A DNA stretch of 64,000 bases from Tricholoma matsutake (GCA_026075535.2 AP026546.1:620001-684000), one strand, 5' to 3'. Shown: positions 34,300 through 45,180, numbered from the stretch's first letter. Program-made: numbers and translations. The notes: generated by a model from the sequence alone, not told the origin.

Positions 34300-34944
34300 T
34301 TACACAATCACAACGGTACCATGGCCAAGGGCTTGCTCAAACACCTCCCTAGCCTCAATCTCCGTCGAATACTTTTCATAACAGGCCCCAGACACGCCGC
34401 TGACAAGTGGAGATACAGCATGCCTGAAAACGTCAATTAGTGTATACAGAATATCATTGGTGATATATTGGCTCACCACCCTTGGTAAACTCCTACTTCA
34501 CGGCCCTGCGTTACCACAAACCACTTTTGAGTGGCACGGCATTGTGGGGTTTGACTCCAACTTGGGCTGCCGCGCGCTAGGACAGCCCGAGTCGGCAAGG
34601 CACTCAAAAATGGACTGCAATGGGGGAGGATCTTGAACCACAGCAGGCTTGGTAGGTGCTGTACAGGGACACAGGCTGAGCATGTAATAACAGGACAGCA
34701 TGGCTTGACATACCACAAGATTGGTCTTGAGTTGACTGAGGAGGGGAAGGGGCATCTGCAACCCCAGCAAGCTTAGCTGGCACTGAGGAGGGGCTGAGCA
34801 TATGATGTCGAGGGCATGAACCCACATACCATCAGATGGGCCAGTGGAAGGCTGTGTATCGGAGTGCTCAGCTGAACAAAAAATGAGTCGGAATCCATCA
34901 GTAAAAATAAAATCACCTATGGCCTGGGGGATTGGCATCACCAA
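34300..34944 (-). CDS. RNase H1 N-terminal (viroplasmin-type) domain protein
   Basis: The C-terminal part is clear. The frame KWFVVTQGREVGVYQGW is followed by a donor GTGAGC and an acceptor TTTTCAG; splicing gives VYQGWHAVSPLVSGVSGA, then YEKYSTEIEAREVFEQALG and HGTVVIV with the stop at 34300-34302. G-R-x-x-G-V-Y-x-x-W ... V-S-G-A-x-x-x-x-Y ... E-A is the pattern of the small RNase H1 N-terminal RNA/DNA hybrid-binding domain (Caulimovirus VI/viroplasmin-like). Many Agaricomycetes carry single-domain versions without the nuclease. The upstream portion (34498-34944) is proline- and cysteine-rich, with probable introns I could not place. It is convergent with the plus-strand remnant ending at 34200. 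Confidence 0.6.
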
Positions 34945-35017
34945 CTACATTGATACCCAGCTGGGAGAGGATTGCAATAACCTGAGAGAGGGGGACATCA
35001 ACACGGCGCTGAGTTTG

Positions 35018-35224
35018 GGACACTGAAGAGCGGTTGGTTGAGTTTGATTGCCATATACGCTGCGCCGCCATGGGATCAACTGTATAGTTACCGGAATTTG
35101 CCGTAACCCCAATTACAGAAACTACAGACAGGGTCATTGAAGAGAGGTTGGTTCGCTGTGCCACCATGGGATCAACTGTATAGTTACAGAATTTGCCGTA
35201 GCCCCAATTGCAGAAACACAGAAC
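35018..35224. repeat. Two direct copies of a ~100-bp segment
   Basis: GCCATGGGATCAACTGTATA, then GTTAC, GAATTTGCCGTA and CCCCAATT recur in two direct copies (about 35018-35128 and 35129-35224). The second copy has small deletions. Confidence 0.85.
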
Positions 35225-35310
35225 CAGAGTAATGGCTAGTAACAGCAGCAAAAGGCAAGTCAGTGATTATTCGACTTACTGGAAGAACACATGATAACCG
35301 ACCGTTGTAG

Positions 35311-37607
35311 ATGGTGCCAGCCCCTTGGGCAACTTCGGAGCAGCAGGAATTCTTGAAGGGACGCCATGCAGATTATCAGCTTCATCAGGCAAAAAAAACA
35401 CTCGCAGCATTTTGGCCAGTCGTGTACCAGGACTTTTTCCTCCGATGGCCTATCACGGAAGTCACTGGTAATATGGAGGTGGAATCAGAGCGTGCTGGTG
35501 ACAGAGGGGAGCAGGGTATCACCGAAAGCCTTCAAAAGGTAAGTTTACCTCATGTTCACCCATGGAAGAAATCTCATACACCGAGTTCTAGAAAATCAGG
35601 ACGTGGTTCAATAATCACGGGAGTGAAAAAGGCCGCAAGGCAGGAAAAGGAGCAGCAATTGTTTTGGGGAAGCTTGACCCAACACGTGTACACCAGGCAC
35701 ATGAAATATATTCGCAGATGTTCTACAATGAACGTTTGAAATCTGAGGTCCTCGCAGAGGTTGAAAGAACAAAAGAGCGTCATGTTGTGGTAGCAGCCCG
35801 TGTTTCACGAAAAGCATTTGCAGCAGAGTCAAAGGATGTGCAAGCCATGGTGTTTGCAAAAGTAGACGAAGAAAAAAGAGCGAAAGAAAAATTGGCTGAG
35901 GCAGCAGAGGTGGATGAAGCAGCAATGCAAACCATGCTGACACCCGACGAGTATGCTGAGTAAGTGGTAGAATATGCAAGTGAAGCACCGCGAACTTAAT
36001 TGATGACGCCAGTGGTATTGCACGATTGCCTGATTTGCTGGACAATTTTGCACTACAGGCCCACAAGTTCACAGGCTGGACATTCACAATCCTGTCAGGT
36101 GGTCCTGATCTGGTACAAAATGGTCACATCCGCACAATTGGCTATCATCACGGGAAGGACTCCATCAGAAATACATTTGGTGTTGCCTATCCAAAATTTC
36201 GTGAGGAGATATTGGTACCTTACTTGGCATTCCTTCACAATGTCTTCTGTAAGCCCAAAATTTCAAATGAGAAATGGTAATGTTGATGCAGCCCAAGAGG
36301 AACAAACAAAATGGGCAATCACCAAGCAGACTAGCACAGAACCAGAGGGACAGGCCAACCCATGTGATGATACTTGTGAGCCCAATGCAGCAGGCAACAA
36401 TTCCGAGACTGGGGATGGCATGGACCAGGTTGATCTTCCCGATGACGCCCATGAAGGGAATCATGGGATGTCAAGCAGAGAGGATGCCCATGAAGGGAAT
36501 CACAGGCCATCAAGCAGAGAGCACAATACAGATGTAACAGTGGACAGCACATGTTTATCGACGGGTGAATACGGGCTAGAGGATGAGATGGAGGGTGAAG
36601 GGAATCGCGGGCCGTCAAGCAGAGAGCACAACACGGATGGAACAGTGGAGAGCATGTGTTTATCGATGGGTGAATACGGGCTAGAGGATGAGATGGAGGG
36701 TGAAGGATATCATGGAACGTTGAGTGGAAACTATGGCAACGTTGGTGATCCAGCCAACACAGCGACAAATGTCGAGAATACAGCTCGACCAGAAGAGGGA
36801 CCAATCCCAGAGGGCACGACCAACAGTCCTGAGCCATTTCCTGACAGTGTTATTGATCCGAGGCTGGTGGAGGAAGCAGTTGTGTCTTCGCATGCGGTGG
36901 CTGTGCCATGCACCGCACACCGCAAGAAAACAAGGAAACCGGTGGAAGATGCCACTGCGCAGCACCTGGGTGAACCAATTGAAGATGTCAGCAAATGGAA
37001 GCGACCAGCAAACAAAGAGGTTGTACCTTTGACACAAGGCTGAGAGTCTGCCCGGATGGTTGGAGGATTCACGTGACTACTTGTTGAGCGGTGATAGGGA
37101 TCCAATATGGCAGGCATGCGTAGAGATTTGGTTGCAGCTTGAGAAAGACATCGGCTACTATGACGTGTCATCAGTAAGTTGCCTTCTGATAAATGTGGAG
37201 AGAAGCTCACCCCACCAAAGGCTCGTTTATCCGAAGCAAAACTGTGCCCTGGTGAGCTCAGCCATTGGTTACAGACCCGTAAATTCAACACGATCCCTGA
37301 CCTCAATGCGTTGCCCACATTTGCAAGCCAGTGGATCACATGGTGGAATGCCTTGCAGCTGAAATGGAGGCAGGCAATGCAAAGTGGAAGCCTACCACTT
37401 TCGATCGGGCCACATGAATCCCGCCCGCTTCCAAGCCTCCAAAAGGGAGGTCCAAACAGGATTGTCACTGTCTTGATTGGCTTGAAGTGGTGCAGGGCTG
37501 CTGAGAATCGAAATTGGACAGCGGCGGTGAAGGATGTGAGATCCTGTCTGGAGCGATGCTTAGCAGGTCAGAAAGGTCCAAGGGAGAAAAGCCGGAAGGG
37601 AGAGTAG
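35311..37607 (+). CDS. Unknown-function multi-exon gene of an apparently Agaricomycete family
   Basis: Start ATG 35311 (MVPAPWATSEQQEFLKGR, then QLHQAKKTLAAFWPVVYQDF and FLRWP). An intron near 35539 is likely. Coding blocks follow: HEIYSQMFYNERLKSEVLAE and KRAKEKLAEAAEVDEAAMQT (35664-35963); LPDLLDNFALQAHKFTGWTF and TILSGGPDLVQNGHIRTIGY (36026-36280); a long acidic repeat-containing linker (36000-37043) where SREHNTD...GEYGLEDEMEGEG occurs twice; then GWLEDSRDYLLSGDRDPIWQ near 37050 and SQWITWWNALQLKWRQAMQS and GGPNRIVTVLIGLKWCR (37179-37607). The WATxEQ start, GGP...G and WxxWW...GGPNG blocks match a family I have seen as uncharacterised in mushroom-forming fungi. No enzymatic motif is visible. 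Long open blocks and little decay suggest it is, or recently was, functional. Confidence 0.6.
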
Positions 37608-37649
37608 CGCTCAGTAACGAGGGGAATGAGGAGAACCAGGATCACCCAC

Positions 37650-37786
37650 ATTCTCACAGTTGGTTGAAAGTAACGGCTAGGTAAACTTTGGATCAGATCA
37701 TTACCTAGGGCAACCAACATATTCTCACCGTTGGCTGAAAGTAATGGCTAGATAAAGGATCAGATCATTACCTAGGATAACCAATC
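37650..37786. repeat. Two direct copies of a ~70-bp segment
   Basis: ATTCTCACAGTTGGTTGAAAG, GGATCAGATCATTACCTAGG and CAACCAA recur at 37650 and 37721 with a few changes, just downstream of the 35311 gene. Confidence 0.85.
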
Positions 37787-38149
37787 CATACGAAGGGTAC
37801 CCAACATATGTTTTCCGAGGCCATCATACATATATATGTTATTCGCAAAATTTATAGGCGGATTGCCACGTCAGAATCTGCGATGGTGGAAGAAGCCGGG
37901 AAGCCAACAGTGAGGGAAGGGGAAGAAGCCTAGAAACAAAAGAAGGAAACAAACAAAGGAAGAACAAACAAGTGTGTGATGTGTGATGAGAACCTCATCT
38001 GGAAACAAACAAGCGAAGCAAACAAATGGTGGTCAAATTGAGCCAAAGAGCAGTGCGCCCCGCCCCCGAGGGCATGATATATCACTGTTGTGCTTGCTGG
38101 CCTCCACAGATAATGTATCACGTTGTGGTGCTAACAAGCTGGGCCTTAT
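37787..38149. other. No gene supported
   Basis: A-rich sequence (AAACAAACAAAGGAAG) with short frames only. Confidence 0.4.
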
Positions 38150-38206
38150 ATATCAGAGTGACAGTATAGCCTGGTTGTATTCAGCTAGACCAAACGCTTC
38201 AGCGAC

Positions 38207-39379
38207 TAGTGTTTAAAAGTCCGGTCCGGTCCGGTTTTTTTGACAACAACAGGGGCAACCATGGACCAGACCAGTTGCTTACATGCTCAACATCAAGGCA
38301 ACTGAGGACTGCTGGACTGGTGTAAACCAGTCCATACTTAGACTGGTCCTGACCAGTTCACAACCGGTCAGGACCGACTATTTGTACACTAATATACATG
38401 TCTCGAAGTAATATATTTTGAAAACTAGTAGTAGTAATATAAGTAAACACTACAGACAAAACCATAAATGAATGGCTAGACCATGTGGCTAGTGCTTTCG
38501 GGGGTGTATCTATATCATATATGTAGTGTCTAATCCAAGTTTAACAAAAGGATACATTGAACCATTATTGAATTACAGTTCTACAGAGTTTTCAGAGGAA
38601 TGAGGAGGAAGGGTTGCTTACCATAGATGAATGGTTGTACCATTTGACTAGTGCTTTAAGGAGCACATATATAATATATATTGTATTTAATCCAGGTTTA
38701 CGAAAGGATTGGTTGAGCCGTTATTGAGTTACAGTGCTATGGAGTTTTCAGAGGAATGAGGAGGAAGGGTTGATTACCATAAATGAATGACTGTACCATT
38801 CAACTAGTGCTTTGCGGAGCATATATATATGCCATATATAGTGTCTAATCCAGCTTTATGAAAGGATGCATTCAGTCATTATTGAATTATAGTCCGACGG
38901 AGTTTTGAGAGGAATAAGGAGGAAGGGTTGCTTACCATAGATGAATGGTTGCATCGTTTAACTAGTGCTTTTGGGAGCATATATATATATAATATATGGT
39001 ACTTAATCCAAGTTTACGAAAGGATCAGTTAAGCCGTTATTGAATTACAGTGCTACGGAGTTTTCAGAGGAATGAGGAGGAAGGGTGTTTACCACGAATG
39101 AACCACTGCACCATTGAACTAGTGCATTTGGGTGGATGTAGATATACTCTATACAGTGTGGAATCCTGGTTTATGGACATAGCTGTTAAGGTATTACAAT
39201 CCTACAATAACTTATTTAGTCAGTGCCAGCATACAGATTACTTGTATCACATGTAATCAATTGATCACTTGCCTTAGCAACACATCAAATTATGATCAAA
39301 GACTGGTTGGAACCGGTCTTTACCCAGTCCATAATTATTTGAAAAACTATGCAACCGGCAACCGGACTTTCAAACACTA
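38207..39379. mobile_element. hAT-like MITE G
   Basis: Ends are TAGTGTTTAAAAGTCCGGT and its inverted partner ACCGGACTTTCAAACACTA. An exact 8-bp target duplication TCAGCGAC flanks it (38199-38206 and 39380-39387), which together with TAGTG ends is typical of the hAT superfamily. No transposase is encoded. Subterminal zones carry many ACCGGT/ACTGGT motifs. The centre is a roughly 157-bp tandem repeat. Confidence 0.9.
38466..39240. repeat. ~157-bp tandem repeat inside element G, five copies
   Basis: ATGAATG followed about 15 bp later by ACTAGTGCTTT recurs near 38466, 38626, 38779, 38938 and 39094 (spacings 160, 153, 159 and 156). Each unit also contains GGAATGAGGAGGAAGGGTT and an ATATAT patch. 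Confidence 0.9.
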
Positions 39380-39683
39380 TCAGCGACCCACACAGAAAAA
39401 TGAGCCCAGAAACATACCATTTTGTCACAAAAGCCCTTCCCCACACTTCGAAGTCCAAATCTTCGGCAACATTGTGCTCGGGTATTGACTTGGTGTAGTT
39501 GAGGACGTCGTCATTAAGTTTGGTGAATAAAGACATAATGGAAGATAATATCGAGGGTGTAGGAGTGATGAAGAAGAACGAGAGGTATTTCAAATTTTGT
39601 TGACATTTTCAACATGATCACACATTTCACATGTGACTCTGATCGGATGACTGGGACAGTCAGGATTTCAGTAAGGGGGAGGG

Positions 39684-41557
39684 TGATAGGTCCACCTTGT
39701 GATCTAAGCTCTGGGAACATCTCCAAATGCATCAACACATCACCACACATGCTGCCATCCCCTACAAACCCCATGAGACTGCTCTGTAACTATTTCAAGC
39801 GACTTTGAGCGACTTTGAATGATTTTGAATGACTTTGAATGACTTTGCAACACTTTGAGCAGGTTCGAACGTCTTTACAGCACCTCAAATGTCTTTGGCT
39901 GCCATATACCTATCGCACTGCCCTTCAGACACATGCAGCACACCTTGTATGAGTTAGTGCATCACATATCGAGCACCACTGGACACGAGGAGACACAATG
40001 ATGGGATTTTAGGACATGATTGTGGTGCTTTGATGTCTTGATAATATATTGGATCAATAGGACAGGTACCTGTGATAAATTGTGACTCTATACATTTCCC
40101 TTCTCATCATCTTTCATTTATTTTATGATTTGCAAAGTTCTTTATTGTTTTATATCTTGCCTCATGTATTCCTCATGTTTTATTTCCTTTTAAGTACCAT
40201 CTCTTCCAAACATATATAGCCTTGTACTAGCTACTTGGAAGGACAGAATAGATCATCCTCTCACATCAATTGTCTGATTTAAGAGCAATTCTCTTGAGTC
40301 CAAGCCTCTCATCTTAGTCCCAAAGTTCAGTGTTTTATGCTGAACTTCTTTGAACTTCTCATACTAGCTTCTCAAAACTATCATCTATCATCTATCCCCT
40401 CCCAAAGCCTTTGTACATCCTTATAGTCTATCCTCAGGCTTTGTCAAAATTGTCCTTGTCCTTTATAAGCCCCTCAAACTTCTGTGAACATCTTTGAACC
40501 TCTTTGAACTTTCCTCAAACATTATCACAGTACTTCATACACTCTCGAACCTCATCGAACATCATTGGACCCTCTCTAAAGTCATTTCCCTAACCTTGGG
40601 TAACAGCTAGTGTTTGAAAGTCCAGTGCATAGGACCGAAAAAAGACCGTAGACCCAACTGAACCAGACTGATGGCAACTGGACTTTTGGTTGCGGTTGCC
40701 ACACAATTGTCACACATGCGGTTGTGGTCCATCAACAAAAAATATATATTAATAGACCATGTATAAACCGGTTTACAACCGGTCAAAGACTGGACTTTGG
40801 TTGCAGCAGGCTCACAAAGTATAGAAATATATACTCAAGGACTACATACATACTACAGTTCTTCTAGACATAACACACATGTATGTGGTACAAAATAAAA
40901 AGAACTCAAATACCGTAACAAATAGAAAACAAACATAGCTTGGTGGCATGTAAGCATGTCGACATCTGCACTTCGTTTGCTAATGAGGATGGCTACCACT
41001 CAAGAGGTTCCATATTGTTGAAACCTTGCACTGCTCCTCGTTACATGTACCTTTTCTGGGTTATCGAGTATGTTTTTTATTTCAGTCTAATGCCGTCTGC
41101 TTTCACCTAACTCTGATATATAATAGATTTTTCTCTATCTGTTAGAACTTCTACTTGTTACCTGCCTCTTATGCAGGACATTAGATTAGTTTTATTGACT
41201 TAGTATACATGTTTTGTATTGAAAGACCGGTCTGGAACTGGCTTGCACTGGTTCTGAACTGGTTCTGAACCGGCCCTGTGAGAAACTGTGCATGACCGGT
41301 TGTTAGACCGAAACTGAACCGGTATAGACTGGTTCTTGTAAGTCCGGTCTGCGGTTGTAGCTTACTTGAGTTTACATAGACCGGTTGCAGGTCCACTTCA
41401 CATGAAAAGTGTCAAAAAAACTGGACTGGACCGGACTTTCAAACACTAGTAACAGCAGTGATATTTAGTACCACCTTGCAACCTTCCTCTGACTAGCATT
41501 ATACCATTTGAGGCCTTATTGTGGGTTTTGTGTGGGTTTCCTGGTCGAGCATCATCA
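39684..41557 (-). repeat. LTR of element X3, interrupted by element H
   Basis: On the minus strand it starts TGATGATGCTCGACC at 41557 and ends CACCTATCA at 39684. Removing element H plus one target copy leaves about 1,025 bp, close to the 1,008 bp of the X1 LTR. It lies directly upstream of the X3 first exon, as in X1. Confidence 0.65.
40608..41448. mobile_element. hAT-like MITE H
   Basis: The ends TAGTGTTTGAAAGTCC and GGACTTTCAAACACTA are perfect inverted copies. The exact 8-bp duplication GTAACAGC flanks the element (40600-40607 and 41449-41456). There is no coding capacity. Many ACCGGT/AACTGGT motifs lie near both ends. It is inserted in the X3 LTR. Confidence 0.93.
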
Positions 41558-41671
41558 CTGTTGGCCACAGTACCTTCGACCTTTGACCAATTGTTTCAGC
41601 CATCATGTATGGCCCAAATGTACCATTGGAATTCTCCCTTGTTTGACTCAGCCTAAGTCACTGAACTAGCT

Positions 41672-42119
41672 GTGCAACAGGCATCTGCATCTGTGAGATA
41701 TACACACCACACAGTGTGCATACCATTCCATGGCATTGAGGAAGATCAGATTGAGGATCTCATCCATGGTGGTGTTTGTCCTGATATCAGTCTCATTGAT
41801 GATGCTATGACCACCCAGTGCATAATGGCCTACCTCAATTCTGGGGGAATCTCATTATCCTCAGACAGCATCCTCCTTCAAGCTTGGGAGAGTTCAAGTT
41901 GTATAGGGACAGACTTCTCGTTTCAACATGGCTTGGCCACACTTTCCCATCCTTATAGGAAGATCATTCTGTGCAAAAACTGTGTAGAGAAACTGCCTCA
42001 GGGTGATTGCCCTTACTTGTATTTAATGCCTCTGATGATGGACACCAACAACCTTATTTGTATCAAGTGTCATCCTGTCAAGGCCATGGAATTAGTGTAT
42101 GAGCTAAACACAGGAAATC
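41672..42119 (+). pseudogene. Unrecognised ORF disrupted by the gypsy element (5' part)
   Basis: An open frame with no ATG (first codons after TAA at 41654) reads YTHHTVCIPFHGIEEDQIED, LIHGGVCPDISLIDDAMTTQ, RKIILCKNCVEKLPQGDC and LICIKCHPVKAMELVYEL, containing two CxxC pairs. It is cut by the gypsy LTR after GGAAATC. Joining across the 5-bp duplication, the frame would continue for 16 codons from 54165 to a stop at 54211-54213. Family unknown. The 5' end may have been removed by the X3 insertion. Confidence 0.45.
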
Positions 42120-42803
42120 TGTTAAGAACTGATCCTAGGAGGTTTGTTGGAATCCGATCGGACACTGTGGGTGTTGTTTACGGAAGGGTGTTGGTTCGTT
42201 GTGGATTCTGCGGGAGGGGAAATGGAAAGGACTTGGCTTCAGCTTGTAAGAAGCTGCGCCCTTCACCTCATCTGGTGTCCTAATTTCAAGTTGGAGGTTT
42301 GGAGGTAGGAATGGGAAAGTGCAGGTAAACATGGGAAGGAGTACAGAGGGACTTAGGTTAAGTTCAGATGAGGTTAGAACTTCAGAGGGAGACTGGAAAT
42401 CGAGTTGAATGGAGTTCAGACTCTTAGAGAACTGAGGTTGGAGTAGAAGGAGGTTTGGATTGGCAGATTAAAGTCGAGTCTATGTCGATATATGAACTGA
42501 GGAATACAAGGCAAAACTAACTAAGCTTAAATACTGTAGTCTGGAATAATGCAGAACAGGAACAAAGACTGTGGCAGTGTCTTGACTGCGTAGATAAATT
42601 ATCTAGCAGGAGCTGCACAGGAATCTGTAGTTGAATTTGCAATAGAGATGGCAGCCTTGGGAAGGCAGCCTGGTGCACAGCAGTGTGGGCAGTGCCAGGT
42701 GGCTGGGAACGAAATCGGGAGGCATAGACAAAAATCAGGTTTGATGTGTGGGAAAGGGTCAGATGGATGCAGGTTCTGATCGAGCAAGGAATGGTTCTTG
42801 ACA
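42120..42803 (-). repeat. Gypsy 3' LTR (684 bp)
   Basis: TG...CA ends with terminal inverted TGTTAAGAAC / GTTCTTGACA. It is nearly identical over most of its length to 53470-54164. A polypurine tract (AAGGGGGAAA on the minus strand at 42805-42816) precedes it. Confidence 0.95.
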
Positions 42804-42939
42804 GTATTTCCCCCTTAGTGCCAAGCCTACGAGGCACATGAGGGTTTGAGTCTGAATGAGGAAGTTGGTTGAATTTCTGAAAGTGGCAATTGGTTGAAAA
42901 AATTTTCATGTCGTTTCCTACTCCCATCACATATCAGAA

Positions 42940-43906
42940 ATGTCCACCCCAGCAGTCTCCGTGCAGATCAAAATGGCTGGGATGAAGGTCTAACATGAAC
43001 AGAGGGAGCGGGCACTGAGGGAGCAGATGGAAAGGGAGATGAAGGAGCTAGAGGAAGTGGCAAGGGAGGAGGAATGCTGGGTGCAGGAGGAGCAAAAGGC
43101 AGCAGAGGAGGCTGCAAAGGTTGAAGATGCATGCCAGGCAGAGGTGCAGAAAAAGGAGGCAGCGGCCGCAAGACGAGTGCAGAAGAAGTGGGCAGCTGCA
43201 GATGTGGGTTTGGAAGATGAGGCCGAGGGGAGCAAGTCCCCAAAGAAAAAGAAAGTTGCCAAGTCAAAGGTGTGAGTGGGGTTGGAGGCTGGTGTGGGTG
43301 CAGGCCATGTTGCCCTGCAAAAGGTGCGTATTTGTTTCCCTTCTCAGTCTCCTTTTACTGATGAGTGGCCTAGATGCAAATATCAAAAGATTGCTTGGTG
43401 CAAAGGGACGCATGTGTGACAACTGCATGCGTGTCAAACATAAGTGCGAGGAGGTAGTGTGGGAGGGGCAGGAAGCCCCTGCAGCAAAAATGGCGGGAAC
43501 GATGGGGGCGACCAGGGAAAACCTGGAACTAATGCAACAAATGATGAAGTTAATAAGGAAGGGGTTCACTGAGGTGGCCAATGCGGTGCAGGAGTCAATG
43601 GGGGAGATCTGGGATGCTTTGGACCCAGAGTGGGTGGAGGAAGAAAGTGCTGGGGAGGAGAGCGACAAAGGTGACGAAGAGGTGGAGCGGGCAGTGCAAG
43701 AGTCCCAGCAGGAAAGACGTGGGATCTGCAAGTCTGGAGATGACTGGGAGGCCTTCCAGAGATATCTGGAGAAAAGGCAGGCAGATGATGAGGAGGAGAG
43801 TGAGAGTGGAGATGAGGAAGGTGGGGAGAAGGACAAGGGTGGAGAAGAGGGCAAAGTTGGAGGAGAGGGTGACAAAGATGGAGAGGGAGAAGCAGAGGTA
43901 GTGTAG
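42940..43906 (+). CDS. Antisense coiled-coil/acidic ORF inside the gypsy element, with CxxC pair
   Basis: It lies between the end of pol and the 3' LTR but on the opposite strand. ATG 42940 opens MSTPAVSVQIKMAGMKV, then one stop (TAA, probably from CAA), then a long Glu/Lys/Ala coiled coil (QMEREMKELEEVAREEECW) ending SPKKKKVAKSKV. A GTGTGA...TTCTCAG intron (about 43270-43351) leads to SPFTDEWPRCKYQK, CKGTHVCDNCMRVKHKCEE, an acidic helical tail (GFTEVANAVQESMGEIWDAL) and a stop at 43904-43906. Architecture (coiled coil, Cys cluster, acidic tail) resembles the gag-like protein of family X, although sequence similarity is not evident. It may be an additional retroelement gene or a captured host gene. 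An AATAAA-type signal (CAATAAAG) follows at about 43926. Confidence 0.6.
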
Positions 43907-43979
43907 GGATAAAAAAATCTTTTTTCAATAAAGTTTGTTTCTGAGTTCAGACTGAGTGAATAAGTAACGTGAATAGTCT

Positions 43980-44122
43980 TTAAGCAGGTAATGGTCCGGG
44001 TTTCTGTGGGTAGTGGGTGTGAAAATCCACAAGGAGTCCTTGGGCATGGTCAAGTTCCGTAACAGGTAGCCAGGAGGTCTCTTCATCGGTTCCCTGGTAA
44101 CCTTCCCATTGGACGAGGTAGA
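43980..44122 (-). CDS. Gypsy chromodomain (3' half, separated by element C)
   Basis: CKILYLVQWEGYQGTDEETS, then WLPVTELDHAQGLLVDFH and HYPQKPGP: the aromatic and Trp pattern of a chromodomain that typically directs chromovirus integration to chromatin marks. The N-terminal half (DSKVDNRHHCK) is on the other side of element C at about 46346-46390. Element C therefore split the domain. Confidence 0.85.
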
Positions 44123-44154
44123 GAATCTTGCAGTACTTTACACTCCCCCCCCCC

Positions 44155-44345
44155 CAGTCCAAGCAGACTCCGCTTGGACTCTGCTCGGACACTTGGACAC
44201 TCGGACTGTCCAAGGACTTTACTTGGACTCTGCTCGGACTCTGCTCAGACACTTGGACTGTCCTAGGACTGTCCAAGTTGTCCAAGTTGTCTGAGTAAAG
44301 TCTGAGGACTGCACTCAGACTGCACTCAGACTTTGCTTGGACAAC
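44155..44345. repeat. Left minisatellite of element C
   Basis: GGACTCTGCTC and TGTCCAAGT-type units; mirrored at 46090-46325. Confidence 0.8.
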
Positions 44346-44450
44346 ATCAATTGTGCATTTATTTACACCTTCTAAAGTACTGTCCAAGTAAAGTCCGAGT
44401 TCCAGTCTTAGAGAAAGTCTTATAAGTCTCACAAAATAATGTGTACACAG

Positions 44451-44531
44451 CAGGAATTGAACCAACAGCCTTCTGGACTAGCAATCACATGACAATGAAA
44501 CATGCACACTCTACCACTTAAGCTAAGTAGT
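44451..44531 (-). other. tRNA-like sequence, element C left (alpha type)
   Basis: On the minus strand TAGCTTAAGTGGTAGAGTG is A-box-like and GGTTCAATTCC is a near-consensus B box, with TGTGTACACATTATTTTGT after it as in A and B. Confidence 0.7.
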
Positions 44532-44609
44532 CATTTAAAGTTACATACATTATATCTATTTATTACTGAAATCTAATTTTTTATATATCATGAATAGATT
44601 ATTAAATTG

Positions 44610-44865
44610 ACCCCCTCACATCTGTGTGAGGGGTAATTAGTATGGGTAATTAATATGTATAATACTAAGCCCTCCCCTCGCAAGCTCGAGGGGAGGGGGC
44701 CATAACTATCAATAATAAAAATAAATTAAAAACACCCACCACAAGCAACTGTTGCTCATGGCGGCGTTCGTCTCTCCCCGGGTTGTCCCCTGGCTGTCTT
44801 GCTCTCCTGTCCCCATTCTTCTCCCCCCCAAATGACCCCATGAGCAGATGCTCGTAGGGGTGGGG
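44610..44865. repeat. Hairpin cluster of element C
   Basis: C-rich stems CCCCTCACATCTGTGTGAGG (about 44613) and CCCTCCCCTCGCAAG...GAGGGGAGGG (about 44671-44698). Class-1 hairpin ATGAGCAGATGCTCGTAG follows at about 44840. Confidence 0.75.
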
Positions 44866-45090
44866 TGGGTGTCATTGTGGGTGTCCCCACTCGTCATCAT
44901 CTCCATTCCCTCTCGTCTCTGTTCCCTCTCATCTCTGTTCCCTCTCATCTCTGTTCCCTCTCATCTCCCTTCCCCCTCATCTCCATTCCCTCTCGTCTCT
45001 TCACCCTCACCTTCCACCCTGTGAGCAGGGGCTCACAGCAGTGGTGGTGGAGGTGTCATCATCATCGTTGTCGCCAGTATTAGTTCGTAC

Positions 45091-45180
45091 CTATAAAAAG
45101 CTAGTTTGGATCGAAAAATGAAATGAGAAAAGAAAAGAAAACTTACCTAGGACCCAAGAGATGTTGATGTCTCTTGGGTC
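45091..45180 (-). other. Hairpin-adjacent intron-like unit 1, element C
   Basis: Minus strand: hairpin GACCCAAGAGACATCAACA paired with ATGTCTCTTGGGTC (45150-45181), donor GTAAGT at 45146, acceptor TTTATAG at 45091, 56 nt. Confidence 0.65.

Larger units (their letters stand above)
38150..39536 (-). pseudogene. Gag-like protein of LTR family X, copy X3 (interrupted by element G)
   Basis: Exon 1 starts at ATG 39536 on the minus strand: MSLFTKLNDDVLNYTKSIPE followed by HNVAEDLDFEVWGRAF, aligning with X1 exon 1. It ends at a donor GTATGTTTCTGG near 39416. Element G lies inside the following intron. On its far side the acceptor GGTCTAG is followed by CTGAATACAACCAG (about 38150-38180), matching the AEYDE start of X1 exon 2. 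After that the similarity fades. So X3 lost most of its internal region. Confidence 0.55.

Noticed and set aside
43264..43928. Minus-strand proline/serine-rich ORFs opposite the antisense ORF
   Set aside because: Low-complexity mirror of the acidic Glu/Lys-rich plus-strand frame; the plus frame has the splice sites and motif.
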